A stretch of DNA of 64,000 nucleotides, taken from positions 1-64,000 of the forward strand of contig JAXHLY010000002.1 of assembly GCA_034521715.1 (NCBI GenBank), given 5' to 3'. Source of the DNA: Methylohalomonas sp034521715. Its GTDB lineage: Bacteria; Pseudomonadota; Gammaproteobacteria; Methylohalomonadales; Methylohalomonadaceae. This document shows, piece by piece, positions 39,804-47,806 of the stretch. How positions within the stretch are numbered: position 1 is the stretch's first letter; every line of letters begins with the position of its first letter. A program made the position numbers and the translations under genes. The notes beneath the pieces are model-generated. The model worked only from the letters and a program-made list of their open reading frames with translations. It was not told the origin of the DNA and did no database searches.

Positions 39804-40976
39804 ATGGAACGAGAACAGGCTATCAAATTCATGCGGGACCTGCTCACGCTGATGGTTGAGAAGGGCGGTTCCGATCTTTTCGTGACAGTAGGTTTCCCGC
39901 CTGCCATCAAGGTCGACGGCAAGGTCTCTCCGGTGTCAAAAACCAAGCTATCTAATGAAAACACCAAGGCGATGACCTATGCCATTATGAATGACAAGCA
40001 GCTCAAGGAATTCGAGGCAACAAAGGAATGTAATTTTGCCATCGCGCCGGTGGGCATCGGCCGTTTCCGTGTCAACGCCTATATACAGCAGAGCTACTGC
40101 GGCATGGTGCTGCGTACTATTAACACTGATGTGCCCACTCTTGACGGCCTGAAATTGCCTGAAGTCATGAAGGAAGTCTGCATGACCAAACGCGGTCTGG
40201 TAATCATGGTCGGTGGCACCGGTTCCGGTAAATCCACCTCCCTGGCGGCGATGATAGATTACCGTAATGAACAAAGTTATGGTCACATCATTACCATTGA
40301 AGACCCTATCGAATATGTCCATCAGCACAAGAACAGTATCGTTATGCAACGTGAAGTCGGTGTGGATACGGATGATTGGGGGATCGCGCTGAAAAACACC
40401 TTACGCCAGGCACCGGACGTTATTCTGCTGGGTGAAATCCGTGACCGCGAAACCATGGAATTCGGCATTACTTTTGCCGAGACCGGTCACCTGGCAATGG
40501 CGACGTTGCACGCCAACAGTGCCAACCAGGCGCTCGATCGTATTATCAACTTCTTCCCCGAAGAGCGTCGCCAGCAGTTGCTGATGGATCTGTCACTGAA
40601 TCTCAAGGCAGTTGTCTCACAGCGCCTGATGCGCACCAAGGACGGCGTGGGCCGCGTGGCAGCCATCGAAATCATGCTGAATACGCCGTTGATCGCGGAT
40701 CTCATTCTCAAGGGGGAGGTGCACGAGATCAAGGCGCTTATGCATAAGTCCCGTGAACTTGGTATGCAGACCTTTGACCAGGCGCTTTTTGACCTGTACG
40801 AGGAAGGCAAGATTACCTACGAGGATGCACTGCGCAATGCTGACTCGATGAATGAGCTGCGTCTCCGGATCAAGCTTGAGAGCAAGGAAAATGCCGGTAA
40901 AGACAAGCTTGCGGAGGCTGATAACCTGAGCCTGGATGAATCCGATGATAAATCCAAGGGCGGTATGTTGCGCTGA
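39804..40976 (+). CDS. pilU: PilT-dependent accessory ATPase PilU
   Basis: A 390-residue PilT paralogue with Walker A GGTGSGKS (137-144), Walker B LRQAPDVILLGEIRD and a longer polar C-terminus rich in Lys, Asp and Ser. PilU boosts PilT-driven retraction. It follows pilT by 66 bases, the usual order, and is itself followed by a third member of the family. Confidence 0.94.
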   Translation: MEREQAIKFMRDLLTLMVEKGGSDLFVTVGFPPAIKVDGKVSPVSKTKLSNENTKAMTYAIMNDKQLKEFEATKECNFAIAPVGIGRFRVNAYIQQSYCGMVLRTINTDVPTLDGLKLPEVMKEVCMTKRGLVIMVGGTGSGKSTSLAAMIDYRNEQSYGHIITIEDPIEYVHQHKNSIVMQREVGVDTDDWGIALKNTLRQAPDVILLGEIRDRETMEFGITFAETGHLAMATLHANSANQALDRIINFFPEERRQQLLMDLSLNLKAVVSQRLMRTKDGVGRVAAIEIMLNTPLIADLILKGEVHEIKALMHKSRELGMQTFDQALFDLYEEGKITYEDALRNADSMNELRLRIKLESKENAGKDKLAEADNLSLDESDDKSKGGMLR

Positions 40977-41042
40977 AGTTTTCATATGCGTGCCGGTTGG
41001 GGAGCCGGCATGTCCCGATAATTTGACAGGCCAACGACAACA

Positions 41043-42101
41043 ATGGATATCACGCCTTATCTCAAGTTGATGGTAGACAAGAACGCATCCGACGTATTCT
41101 TCACCGTCGGCTCGCCGGTCAAGATCAAGATTGAGGGCAGGATCACTTCCGTAGGCAAGACCGTGCTTACCAGCGATTTGTGCAAGGCGGCTGCGTACGG
41201 AGTGATGAGTGAGCAGCAGATCAAATATTTTGAAGAGAATCTGGAGTGCGATTTTGCCATAACGCTGGGCGATAATGAGGCACGCTACCGCGTCAATGTA
41301 TTCAGACAGCGTGGCGATGTCGGCATGGTGCTGCGCCTGATTCCGAGCGAAATACCACAGCTGGACCAGTTTGGTCTGCCGGAAGTACTCAAGGACCTGG
41401 TCCTGCATAAACGCGGTCTGATTCTCATGGTCGGGGCAACCGGGTCCGGTAAATCGACCACGTTGGCAGCGATGCTTAATCACCGCAATGAAAACATGTC
41501 CGGCCATATCCTTACTATCGAAGACCCGGTTGAATTCAGTCATCCAAACAAGAAATCCATTTTTAACCAGCGCGAAGTCGGGGTCGATACCTATTCCTAC
41601 CGTGCTGCGTTGCGGGCGTCGCTACGCGAAGCACCCGATGTGATTCTGATCGGGGAGATCCGTGATCGCGAGACGATGGAGGCGGCCCTGGAATTATGCA
41701 ATACCGGCCATCTCGCCGTTTCGACCATGCATGCCAATAACTGCTCCCAGGCCATGGAACGCGTGATTAACCTGTTCCCGCAGGAGTTGCATAAACAGCT
41801 GTTCATGGACCTGGCGATGAATCTGCGTGCGGTCATCTCCCAGCGCCTGGTAACCGGCGTAGACAGCATGCGCGTGGCCGCCGTGGAAATACTGATCAAT
41901 ACACCACATATGTCGGAACTCATTCTGAAAGGTGCGGTGGATGAGCTGCGCGTTGCCATGGAATCCAGCGGTGCCCAGGGCGTTCAGACTTTTGACATGG
42001 CCCTGTTCAATCTTTACAAGGAAGGGAGAATTGAACTCGAGGAGGCACTAAATAACGCTGATTCCCGTACCAATCTTGAGGCCAAGATCAACTTTGGCTG
42101 A
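41043..42101 (+). CDS. third PilT/PilU-type ATPase
   Basis: A 352-residue protein of the same family with intact Walker A GATGSGKS (131-138), ILTIEDPVEFSHP, Walker B LREAPDVILIGEIRD and the His-box NTGHLAVSTMHANNCSQ. It lacks the AIRNLIREN end of PilT and the long tail of PilU, and by motif wording is nearer PilU. It starts 66 bases after pilU on the same strand, so a pilT-pilU-third-ATPase operon is likely. It may tune retraction or serve another pilus machine; no other pilus gene is in the window. Confidence 0.9.
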   Translation: MDITPYLKLMVDKNASDVFFTVGSPVKIKIEGRITSVGKTVLTSDLCKAAAYGVMSEQQIKYFEENLECDFAITLGDNEARYRVNVFRQRGDVGMVLRLIPSEIPQLDQFGLPEVLKDLVLHKRGLILMVGATGSGKSTTLAAMLNHRNENMSGHILTIEDPVEFSHPNKKSIFNQREVGVDTYSYRAALRASLREAPDVILIGEIRDRETMEAALELCNTGHLAVSTMHANNCSQAMERVINLFPQELHKQLFMDLAMNLRAVISQRLVTGVDSMRVAAVEILINTPHMSELILKGAVDELRVAMESSGAQGVQTFDMALFNLYKEGRIELEEALNNADSRTNLEAKINFG

Positions 42102-42116
42102 TTTATTGCTACCTTT

Positions 42117-42314
42117 ATGACTGATCGTGAACTCAGACTGGCGCAATTTATCAGGGATGCCTGCCTAGAATCTGCCGCAGTGGCTTATAACGATGCGAAA
42201 ATGAGCGGCCTGTGTGAGGAAGGTGGTATTGAAGCGGCACTGGACTCTATTCGTTCGATTGATATTGAAGCCCTGATATCAATGAGTGAAGGTAAACTTC
42301 CGGACAATGAGTGA
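42117..42314 (+). CDS. small conserved acidic protein, 65 aa
   Basis: Begins MTDRELRLAQFIRDACLESA and continues with two predicted helices including GLCEEGGIEAALDSIRSIDI. Acidic, no membrane segment or signal. Short proteins of this look occur in Gammaproteobacteria, sometimes labelled acetyltransferase without evidence. It starts 16 bases after the third PilT-like gene, so it is probably the last gene of that operon. Role unknown. Confidence 0.65.
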   Translation: MTDRELRLAQFIRDACLESAAVAYNDAKMSGLCEEGGIEAALDSIRSIDIEALISMSEGKLPDNE

Positions 42315-42532
42315 TGCGGCTGCAGTCATTCAGGCCTACCATGTACTGATCATTGCTGAAGAATACAGGTGAGCCCGATACATATTGCCGGGACATGCTT
42401 ATCTTCTTGTATACCGGGGACCGGCAGGAGCATCCGGCCGTTGAATTATCCGGTATGTCACATACCCACCTCGCCCGTACAATCCGCCGCTGACACGGTG
42501 GCCTGTTACTTCCGAGCACATCTTGAGAATTC

Positions 42533-42859
42533 GTGATTATGGAGGAAGTGGAGATAACCTGGCTGCGCGTCACCAAGATTTGGTGGAGTCTGATCTGGCG
42601 CGGAGTGATCTATGGCCTTATATTCGGCATTGTCATAAGTATACCGCTCAGTATGGGCGCAGCGGCTCTGGGCCTGAATCAGGCGCAGGCTGAACGCGTG
42701 ATTCAGAATATTACTGGTATCTGTGGACTCCTGCTGGGAATCTGGGTGTTAAAAATCGTGCTTGGCAAAAATTATTCTGATTTCCGTATTGCTTTACTGC
42801 CTTCTGATGAAGCATTGCTGGATCATGTCAAGGAAGCAGACAACGGCAGCATTAAATAA
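42533..42859 (+). CDS. small membrane protein, unknown
   Basis: About 106-108 residues with two hydrophobic helices (GVIYGLIFGIVISIPLSMG and NITGICGLLLGIWVLKIVLG) and a polar C-terminus. The start may be the GTG used here or an ATG two codons later. Not recognised. It ends against a stem-loop whose T-run serves the opposite strand, so it converges with the DUF4168 gene. Confidence 0.6.
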   Translation: MIMEEVEITWLRVTKIWWSLIWRGVIYGLIFGIVISIPLSMGAAALGLNQAQAERVIQNITGICGLLLGIWVLKIVLGKNYSDFRIALLPSDEALLDHVKEADNGSIK

Positions 42860-42885
42860 AAAAAGCCCCGCAGGGGTGGCGGGGC
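42857..42885 (-). terminator. terminator of the first DUF4168 gene
   Basis: On the minus strand GCCCCGC and GCGGGGC pair around a seven-base loop and are followed by a T-run of about eight bases. It lies about 105 bases beyond the stop and may also serve the convergent gene. Confidence 0.75.
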
Positions 42886-42990
42886 AGAGGGGGCTGTGCA
42901 GGACATGAGAGGGTAACATGCCCTGCGGAGAAAAAGGTCTGTCAGATTCAGCTAAACGCCGTACCCGGTCGGTTATCCAACGGTCCGGGT

Positions 42991-43419
42991 TTAAGTCATA
43001 TTCTCGATTTCCCTGCGTAGCTCGGAGTCACTGCTAATGATGCTGACAATCTGGTTGTATTCGTGCACTGTCATGTCATTGCTTTCTACCACTTCACTCA
43101 TCTTGACCTGGGCCTGTTTCTGCAGTTCCCGGGCTTTCTTTTCATCACTAACAGTTTCCAGCTTTCCGGTGTAATCGCCCAGAATTTTCTTGATCTCGAT
43201 ATAGGCAGCAACAAATTTCTGCTTGGTGGCGTTATCCAGCCCGGTTTGCCCGCCGATCTGTTCCATGCTTCCCTTATATTCGTCACCGTACTGGTATTTG
43301 TCTTTGCTCAAAGTTGCATTGTTATCCCCTGCCTGTGAAGCCAATGGCATGCCGAAAACCAGGGCCAGGCAGGCCGGCAGTGCGATATGTTTGTAATAGT
43401 TAAGCATGATGTCTTTCAC
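42991..43419 (-). CDS. DUF4168 secreted protein, copy 1
   Basis: The 142-residue protein has a signal peptide (MKDIMLNYYKHIALPACLAL, cut after SQA) and a DUF4168 core: KFVAAYIEIKKILGDYTGKL, ARELQKQAQVKMSEVVESND and MTVHEYNQIV followed by a final ELRREIENM. The start is GTG with GAGGAT upstream. It is about half identical to the second copy, even in the first residues, so the two arose by duplication. A sigma-54 promoter lies just upstream. DUF4168 proteins are periplasmic helical proteins of unknown role. Confidence 0.85.
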   Translation of the reverse strand: MKDIMLNYYKHIALPACLALVFGMPLASQAGDNNATLSKDKYQYGDEYKGSMEQIGGQTGLDNATKQKFVAAYIEIKKILGDYTGKLETVSDEKKARELQKQAQVKMSEVVESNDMTVHEYNQIVSIISSDSELRREIENMT

Positions 43420-43460
43420 AATTATTATCCTCGCGGACCGAATTCTTTTTAATGTATGGA

Positions 43461-43476
43461 AGCAAGCTGCATGCCA
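43461..43476 (-). promoter_or_regulatory. sigma-54 promoter of DUF4168 copy 1
   Basis: Minus strand TGGCATGCAGCTTGCT has GG and GC exactly ten bases apart and the -12 element TTGCT. The expected transcript start (about 43450) is some 30 bases before the GTG. Confidence 0.72.
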
Positions 43477-43587
43477 TGGTGGCGACGGACCGGCTATTGT
43501 TGCCCTTGCTTCGTGCTTTATGGGACGCAGCAGATATGCAGGAGTTCCTGCGCCGTTTAATGCGGGGCTGTTATCAGCAGAAAGCCG

Positions 43588-43622
43588 TTAAGCAAGCTCT
43601 GAAATAATCAGCTGTTCCTTAA
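43588..43622. repeat. remnant of the MITE-like family
   Basis: TTAAGCAAGCTCTGAAATAA is followed at once by TCAGCTGTTCCTTAA, i.e. both terminal repeats with the interior lost. Confidence 0.6.
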
Positions 43623-43624
43623 GC

Positions 43625-43652
43625 ATAAAAAGCCCCGCCTGGGCGGCGGGGC
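43625..43652 (-). terminator. terminator of the second DUF4168 gene
   Basis: Minus strand GCCCCGCC-GCCCA-GGCGGGGC followed by TTTTTA, 51 bases after the stop. Confidence 0.88.
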
Positions 43653-43702
43653 GAAGAGGAGGATGCAAAGCTTGTGAAAATGCTTGTAGAAATATTACGT
43701 CA

Positions 43703-44125
43703 TTACTGCGCCCGGGCCTTCTGTTCGATCTCCTTGCGCAGCTCGGGGTCGTTGCTGATGGCGCCGACAAGCTGGTTATATTCCTCGACGCTCATGCCGT
43801 TATCTTCAACAATCTCGACCATTTCGGCCTGGGCCTGCTGCTGGAGCTCGCGGGCCTTGCCTTCATCATCGACGTTCTGCAGTTTCTCCGTGTATTCCTG
43901 CTGGACATCACGGATCTCCACATAGGCGGCAACAAACTTCTCCTTGGTCTGGCCGTCAATGTTGGCGCCACCCGCACCTTCAGCGGCGGGCGGCTGGCCG
44001 CCGCCTTCAGTGGGCGGTTGTTCGCCCGCACCCTGTGCCTGCACGGACAGCGGCATGGCGAATACCAGGGCCAGAGAGGCTGGTACGACTATCTGTTTGG
44101 AATAGTTGTATATGATGTCTTTCAC
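43703..44125 (-). CDS. DUF4168 secreted protein, copy 2
   Basis: About 140 residues from the GTG start (VKDIIYNYSKQIVVPASLAL), with signal peptide cut after VQA, a low-complexity Gly-Pro-Glu linker (GEQPPTEGGGQPPAAEGAGG) and the DUF4168 core KFVAAYVEIRDVQQEYTEKL ... MSVEEYNQLVGAI. A longer frame starting 45 bases upstream is rejected because it would begin inside the sigma-54 promoter. Its own terminator separates it from copy 1, so the two are independent units under similar control. Confidence 0.86.
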   Translation of the reverse strand: MKDIIYNYSKQIVVPASLALVFAMPLSVQAQGAGEQPPTEGGGQPPAAEGAGGANIDGQTKEKFVAAYVEIRDVQQEYTEKLQNVDDEGKARELQQQAQAEMVEIVEDNGMSVEEYNQLVGAISNDPELRKEIEQKARAQ

Positions 44126-44165
44126 TGATCTAGTCCTTGCTTGATTGAACATTCCCCCGGAAAGA

Positions 44166-44181
44166 TGCAAACGTTATGCCA
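44166..44181 (-). promoter_or_regulatory. sigma-54 promoter of DUF4168 copy 2
   Basis: Minus strand TGGCATAACGTTTGCA: TGGCA, GG-N10-GC spacing and a perfect TTGCA -12 element. Predicted start about 44155, 30 bases before the GTG. Confidence 0.8.
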
Positions 44182-44240
44182 GCTGAAGAGCTGAACTTAA
44201 TTGAAAAACTAACTTGCTGACATGCAGGAAAATATGCAGG

Positions 44241-44266
44241 AAAAAAATCCCGGCACCCAGGTGCCG
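44241..44266 (-). terminator. terminator of the two-component operon
   Basis: Minus strand CGGCACC-TG-GGTGCCG followed by GGATTTTTTT, about 50 bases after the response regulator stop. Confidence 0.85.
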
Positions 44267-44280
44267 TGGCTGGATGCGAT

Positions 44281-44297
44281 TGTGTCAGGAAGACACA
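44281..44297. promoter_or_regulatory. dyad TGTGTC-N5-GACACA, candidate enhancer-binding site
   Basis: A perfect 17-base dyad (TGTGTCAGGAAGACACA) centred about 134 bases upstream of the predicted start of DUF4168 copy 2. The same half-sites occur, back to back, as GACACATGTGTC upstream of the histidine kinase gene. The adjacent sigma-54 response regulator is the obvious candidate binder. Confidence 0.55.
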
Positions 44298-44316
44298 TGG
44301 ACGGGTAAATTACACG

Positions 44317-45723
44317 TTAGTCATGTTCCGGCACAATGTCACCATCGAGACGCCGGTACAACGTGCGCCGCCCGATGCCCAGCAGACCCGCGGCACGCCG
44401 CTTGTTGCCGTCAAGGCGTTGCAGCACATACCGGATATAGCGCCGCTCCAGCTCATCCAGTGTCGGCAGTTCGTCGGCGGCAAGGAGGGTGTCCGGGAGG
44501 GGCGCCCCTGCGACTGACCGCCGCGGCACGGATCCACTACGCAACCGATCCGGCAGATCCTCGATATCCAGTGTCTCGTTCTGACAGAACGTCACGGCGC
44601 GCTCGATGGCATTCGAGAGCTCGCGCACGTTGCCGGGGAAGGAATAGTTCTTGATACATTCGAGTGCCGCCAAGGAAATACCATTCAGGTTTTTCTGCAG
44701 GCGCGCGCTGTAGCGGTTAATGAAGTGTGCGGTGAGTAATTCGATGTCATCTCCGCGTTCGCGCAGTGGCGGCACCCGGATCAGGAAGGTCTCGAGCCGG
44801 TAATAGAGATCCTCGCGGAAACGCTGCGCCTGGATATCATCCTCTAGCGGACGATTGGTTGCCGTGATAATGCGTACATCAAGTGCGAGCTCACGGTCGG
44901 CGCCAACCGGTCTGATGCGCCCATCCTGCAGTATTCGCAGCAGTTTGGCCTGCATTTCAACCGGCATTTCCCCGATCTCATCCAGCAATAAAGTGCCGCC
45001 CTCGGCCTCTGTAAACAGGCCCTTGCGCGCTTTCTGGGCGCCGGTAAACGCCCCGGCAACGTGGCCGAAGAGTTCACTTTCCAGCAGATCGGGAGGGATA
45101 CCGGCACAGTTGACTGCAACGAACGGCGCGTCGGCGCGATCACTTTCGTTGTGAACGGCCCGGGCTACCAGCTCCTTGCCGGTTCCGCTTTCCCCCATGA
45201 TCAGAACGGGTCCAGCGGCGTGTGCGATCTGGCGTATATTGTCGGCAAGCCTGTGTATCGGTTCGCTGCGGCCGACTATGCCGTGAAAATTTTCTTCAGC
45301 GAGCAGTTGACGATAGTGCCGTACCTCGTCCTGCAGCCGCCTGGTTTCGATCACGCGTTCGATACTCAGGCGCAGATGATCCAGTTTGAGGGGCTTGGTC
45401 AGGAAGTCGTCGGCTCCCTGCTTGAGTGCATCTACTGCCTGCTCGACGGTACCGAAAGCGGTAATGATGATGAAACCCGGCTGTGTCGACATCTGCCGGG
45501 TCTGCAGCAGCAGATCAATACCACCGGCCTGCGGCAGACGCAGGTCGCTCAGTACAACGGTAACCGTATGCTGTTGCAGATGGGCCCATGCCGACTCTGC
45601 ATCCCTGACCGTGGTTACCTGATAGCCGGCATCACCAAGTTCCTCTTCAAGCAGCGAACGTAACGCCTGGTCATCCTCGACGATAAGAATACTGGATACC
45701 TGTTGAGTGTTGGCTGCAGACAT
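44317..45723 (-). CDS. sigma-54-dependent response regulator (NtrC class)
   Basis: A 468-residue enhancer-binding protein. Receiver domain 10-125 with phosphoacceptor Asp60 (VVLSDLRLP) and Lys110. AAA+ domain with Walker A GESGTGKE (177-184), the sigma-54-contacting GAFTGA loop (224-229), Walker B GGTLLLDEIGEMP and arginine-finger region. C-terminal Fis-type helix-turn-helix with NKRRAAGLLGIGRRTLYRRL. It lies three bases after the kinase gene and forms a two-gene operon with it. Two flanking genes have sigma-54 promoters, so it probably controls them. Confidence 0.94.
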   Translation of the reverse strand: MSAANTQQVSSILIVEDDQALRSLLEEELGDAGYQVTTVRDAESAWAHLQQHTVTVVLSDLRLPQAGGIDLLLQTRQMSTQPGFIIITAFGTVEQAVDALKQGADDFLTKPLKLDHLRLSIERVIETRRLQDEVRHYRQLLAEENFHGIVGRSEPIHRLADNIRQIAHAAGPVLIMGESGTGKELVARAVHNESDRADAPFVAVNCAGIPPDLLESELFGHVAGAFTGAQKARKGLFTEAEGGTLLLDEIGEMPVEMQAKLLRILQDGRIRPVGADRELALDVRIITATNRPLEDDIQAQRFREDLYYRLETFLIRVPPLRERGDDIELLTAHFINRYSARLQKNLNGISLAALECIKNYSFPGNVRELSNAIERAVTFCQNETLDIEDLPDRLRSGSVPRRSVAGAPLPDTLLAADELPTLDELERRYIRYVLQRLDGNKRRAAGLLGIGRRTLYRRLDGDIVPEHD

Positions 45724-45726
45724 TAT

Positions 45727-47223
45727 TCAGTTCTCCCGGAGCGGATCCGTGTCGCTGTTTTCAGTAACACCCTGGTCCCCGAAATCAAGTCGCAGGTAGA
45801 TTCTGAAGCGGGCACCGGACAGCACCGGACTGCGGTCTATCTCGATATAACCGTTGTGATCGCTGACCGCGGCGTGGACGACGGCAAGGCCGAGACCGGT
45901 GCCCTCGCCCACGGGCTTCGTGGTATAAAAAGGTTCAAACAGGTTGTTCATATTGTTTTCATCGATGCCCGGGCCGTCGTCTTCGATACTGAATACCAGC
46001 CATTCGGATTCGATATACCAGTCTACTGATACCGTGCTACGGGCTGCCTGTACCGCGTTACGCAACAGATTGCCGAGTGCCTGTTCAATACGCATGATGT
46101 CGACAGCTATAGCCGGGCCAGGGTGCGGGCCTTTCAATTCAATGCGGATGTCCGCCCCGGTCCTGTCGGCGTGGAGCTGCTGGCAAACCGAATGGGCGAT
46201 GATGCCACTGTCCGCCGTCCGGAGCTGCAACGGATTGCGCCGGCCGAAGTCCATCATTTGATGAATAATCTGTTCCATGTGCCTGACCTCGGTACGCATC
46301 TGGTTGACGGATTCACGAACGGGTGTTTCCAGTTCATCATTACGCAGCAGGCGCTGTGCCTTGCCGTCAATGGTGCTGAGTGGCGTTCCGAGTTCGTGAG
46401 CGACGCCGGAAGCAAGACGGCCGATGGCAGCCAGTTTCTCTGATCGCTCCAGTCGCAGCCGCAATTGCATTTCACGTTCTCGCTGCTGCTCGATTTCCCG
46501 CTGTGAACGGGTGATGCGGTCAAGCATGTTGTTGATACCCTGGCTGAGCTTGTGCAATTCCGCCGGACCTTTTTCCGCTATACGATGTCCGCTTTCACCG
46601 GCCCCGATCCTGGCCATGCTTTGCTCCATGGACCGCAGATAGCGCCCGATGGCGTGGTAGTGGCCGAAAATGACCACAAGGATCAGTATCAGGCTGGTAA
46701 CACCCAGCGCGCTCAGGGCCATGATCCGCACCTGGGTTATGTAATGCTGAAAATCGGTACCCCGCCGCGTCACCTGCAGCAGGCCGTTGATACGCCCGCC
46801 CCTGTCCGTCAGCGGCAGAAAATAGGAAAAGATCTCCTCGCCGCCCGCCTCGTCATATTCTCCCTGGCGGCCGCCACTGGACGCCAGTTCGGCAGCCTTG
46901 TCACTTGCCACGCGCGCCTTGCGGGTACCGCTGCTGGCAATTTGTTCACCGTGTTCGTCATAGACATAAACGCCGTAAACACGATCGATGCGAAACGCGG
47001 ATGCCAGTGCCTGTTCAATGCTGCCGATACGCCCGCGGTCCAGGGCATGGCTCAATGGCAGGCGAATCGCCCGGGCGATCAGTTCGATATCCTCCTGCAT
47101 GCGCGACTCGACCTGCTTTTCGAGCTGACCGAGGCTGTACAGACCGCCGGCGCCCATCAGCAATACGAAGGGGATGAGGACGAACAGCAGCAGGGCGGTG
47201 CGTAAGGTGTAATGCTGCAGCAA
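45727..47223 (-). CDS. membrane sensor histidine kinase
   Basis: A 498-residue NtrB-type kinase: membrane helix about 9-29, periplasmic sensor of roughly 135 residues (single-Cache-like, no known ligand motif), second helix about 168-187, HAMP linker about 188-243, coiled coil, HisKA with phospho-His276 in ASGVAHELGTPLS, and HATPase_c with N, G1 (DDGPGID) and G2 (GEGTGLGLAVV) boxes. Co-transcribed with the response regulator. The signal is unknown. Two short dyads lie upstream of the gene. Confidence 0.93.
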   Translation of the reverse strand: MLQHYTLRTALLLFVLIPFVLLMGAGGLYSLGQLEKQVESRMQEDIELIARAIRLPLSHALDRGRIGSIEQALASAFRIDRVYGVYVYDEHGEQIASSGTRKARVASDKAAELASSGGRQGEYDEAGGEEIFSYFLPLTDRGGRINGLLQVTRRGTDFQHYITQVRIMALSALGVTSLILILVVIFGHYHAIGRYLRSMEQSMARIGAGESGHRIAEKGPAELHKLSQGINNMLDRITRSQREIEQQREREMQLRLRLERSEKLAAIGRLASGVAHELGTPLSTIDGKAQRLLRNDELETPVRESVNQMRTEVRHMEQIIHQMMDFGRRNPLQLRTADSGIIAHSVCQQLHADRTGADIRIELKGPHPGPAIAVDIMRIEQALGNLLRNAVQAARSTVSVDWYIESEWLVFSIEDDGPGIDENNMNNLFEPFYTTKPVGEGTGLGLAVVHAAVSDHNGYIEIDRSPVLSGARFRIYLRLDFGDQGVTENSDTDPLREN

Positions 47224-47258
47224 TGGGCGACCTGGCCTGGGTTATTGACGGAGAATAT

Positions 47259-47284
47259 GACACATGTGTCTTATATGCACATAT
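47259..47284. promoter_or_regulatory. two short dyads upstream of the histidine kinase gene
   Basis: GACACATGTGTC (47259-47270) is a perfect palindrome and ATATGCACATAT (47273-47284) a near-perfect one. The first uses the half-sites of the dyad at 44281-44297, suggesting autoregulation. Confidence 0.45.
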
Positions 47285-47454
47285 GACGGACTCCCCGCCC
47301 GTGAGTTCCGGGCGTAAAACGCCCCCTGGCCTTGCCTGTACGGGGTATAGTGCCTGGCATAAAACTTGATTACAGAAATGGGTGCAATCTCCAGGCCGCT
47401 GTAACCGGCTGTCGCCCGGCCGGCAGATGCGCCATTCATATCCACGAGGTCAAC

Positions 47455-47806
47455 ATGCGCTGGTTAATGATTCTGGCAGGCAGCTTCTGGGCAGTGAGTG
47501 CCCCGGCGGCTGACTGTCTCACTGTCAGTGAGAACAGCCTGGAAGAGGTTAGAAAATGAATACGGCATGGCCACGGTCGAGTGGTCGGCAGAGGTCAGTA
47601 ACAGCTGCGATGCTTCCTACGACGGTACGCTGACCGTGCAATTGCTGGGCAGTGACGGTGAAACGCTGCACGAGGCGCTGGAGATTATTATTCTGCAGAA
47701 TAACGCCAGCGAACGGACCAGGAAACGGATTACCCTGCCCGCCGAGAGTTATAAGAAGGTGGATGACATCAGTGTCGATATACGCGAACGCGAACGACCG
47801 AACTGA
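47455..47806 (+). CDS. secreted protein of unknown function, one frameshift
   Basis: Starts MRWLMILAGSFWAVSAPAAD, a signal peptide, and after a one-base shift near 47550 continues ENEYGMATVEWSAEVSNSCD ... GTLTVQLLGSDGETLHEALE, a beta-rich domain resembling FxLYD/immunoglobulin-like accessory folds. About 116 residues. An upstream CACGAGGT could be the ribosome site. It is divergent from the histidine kinase and its stop abuts the stop of the C39 peptidase gene. Confidence 0.6.

Noticed and set aside
44126..44170. Upstream ATG start (MHLSGG) for DUF4168 copy 2
   Set aside because: It would place the start codon inside the sigma-54 promoter and before the signal peptide; the GTG giving VKDII aligns with the start of copy 1.
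47355..47370. Possible sigma-54 promoter TGGCATAAAACTTGAT before the small secreted-protein gene
   Set aside because: The -24 part is good, but the -12 element has GA instead of the nearly invariant GC, so it was not listed as a promoter.
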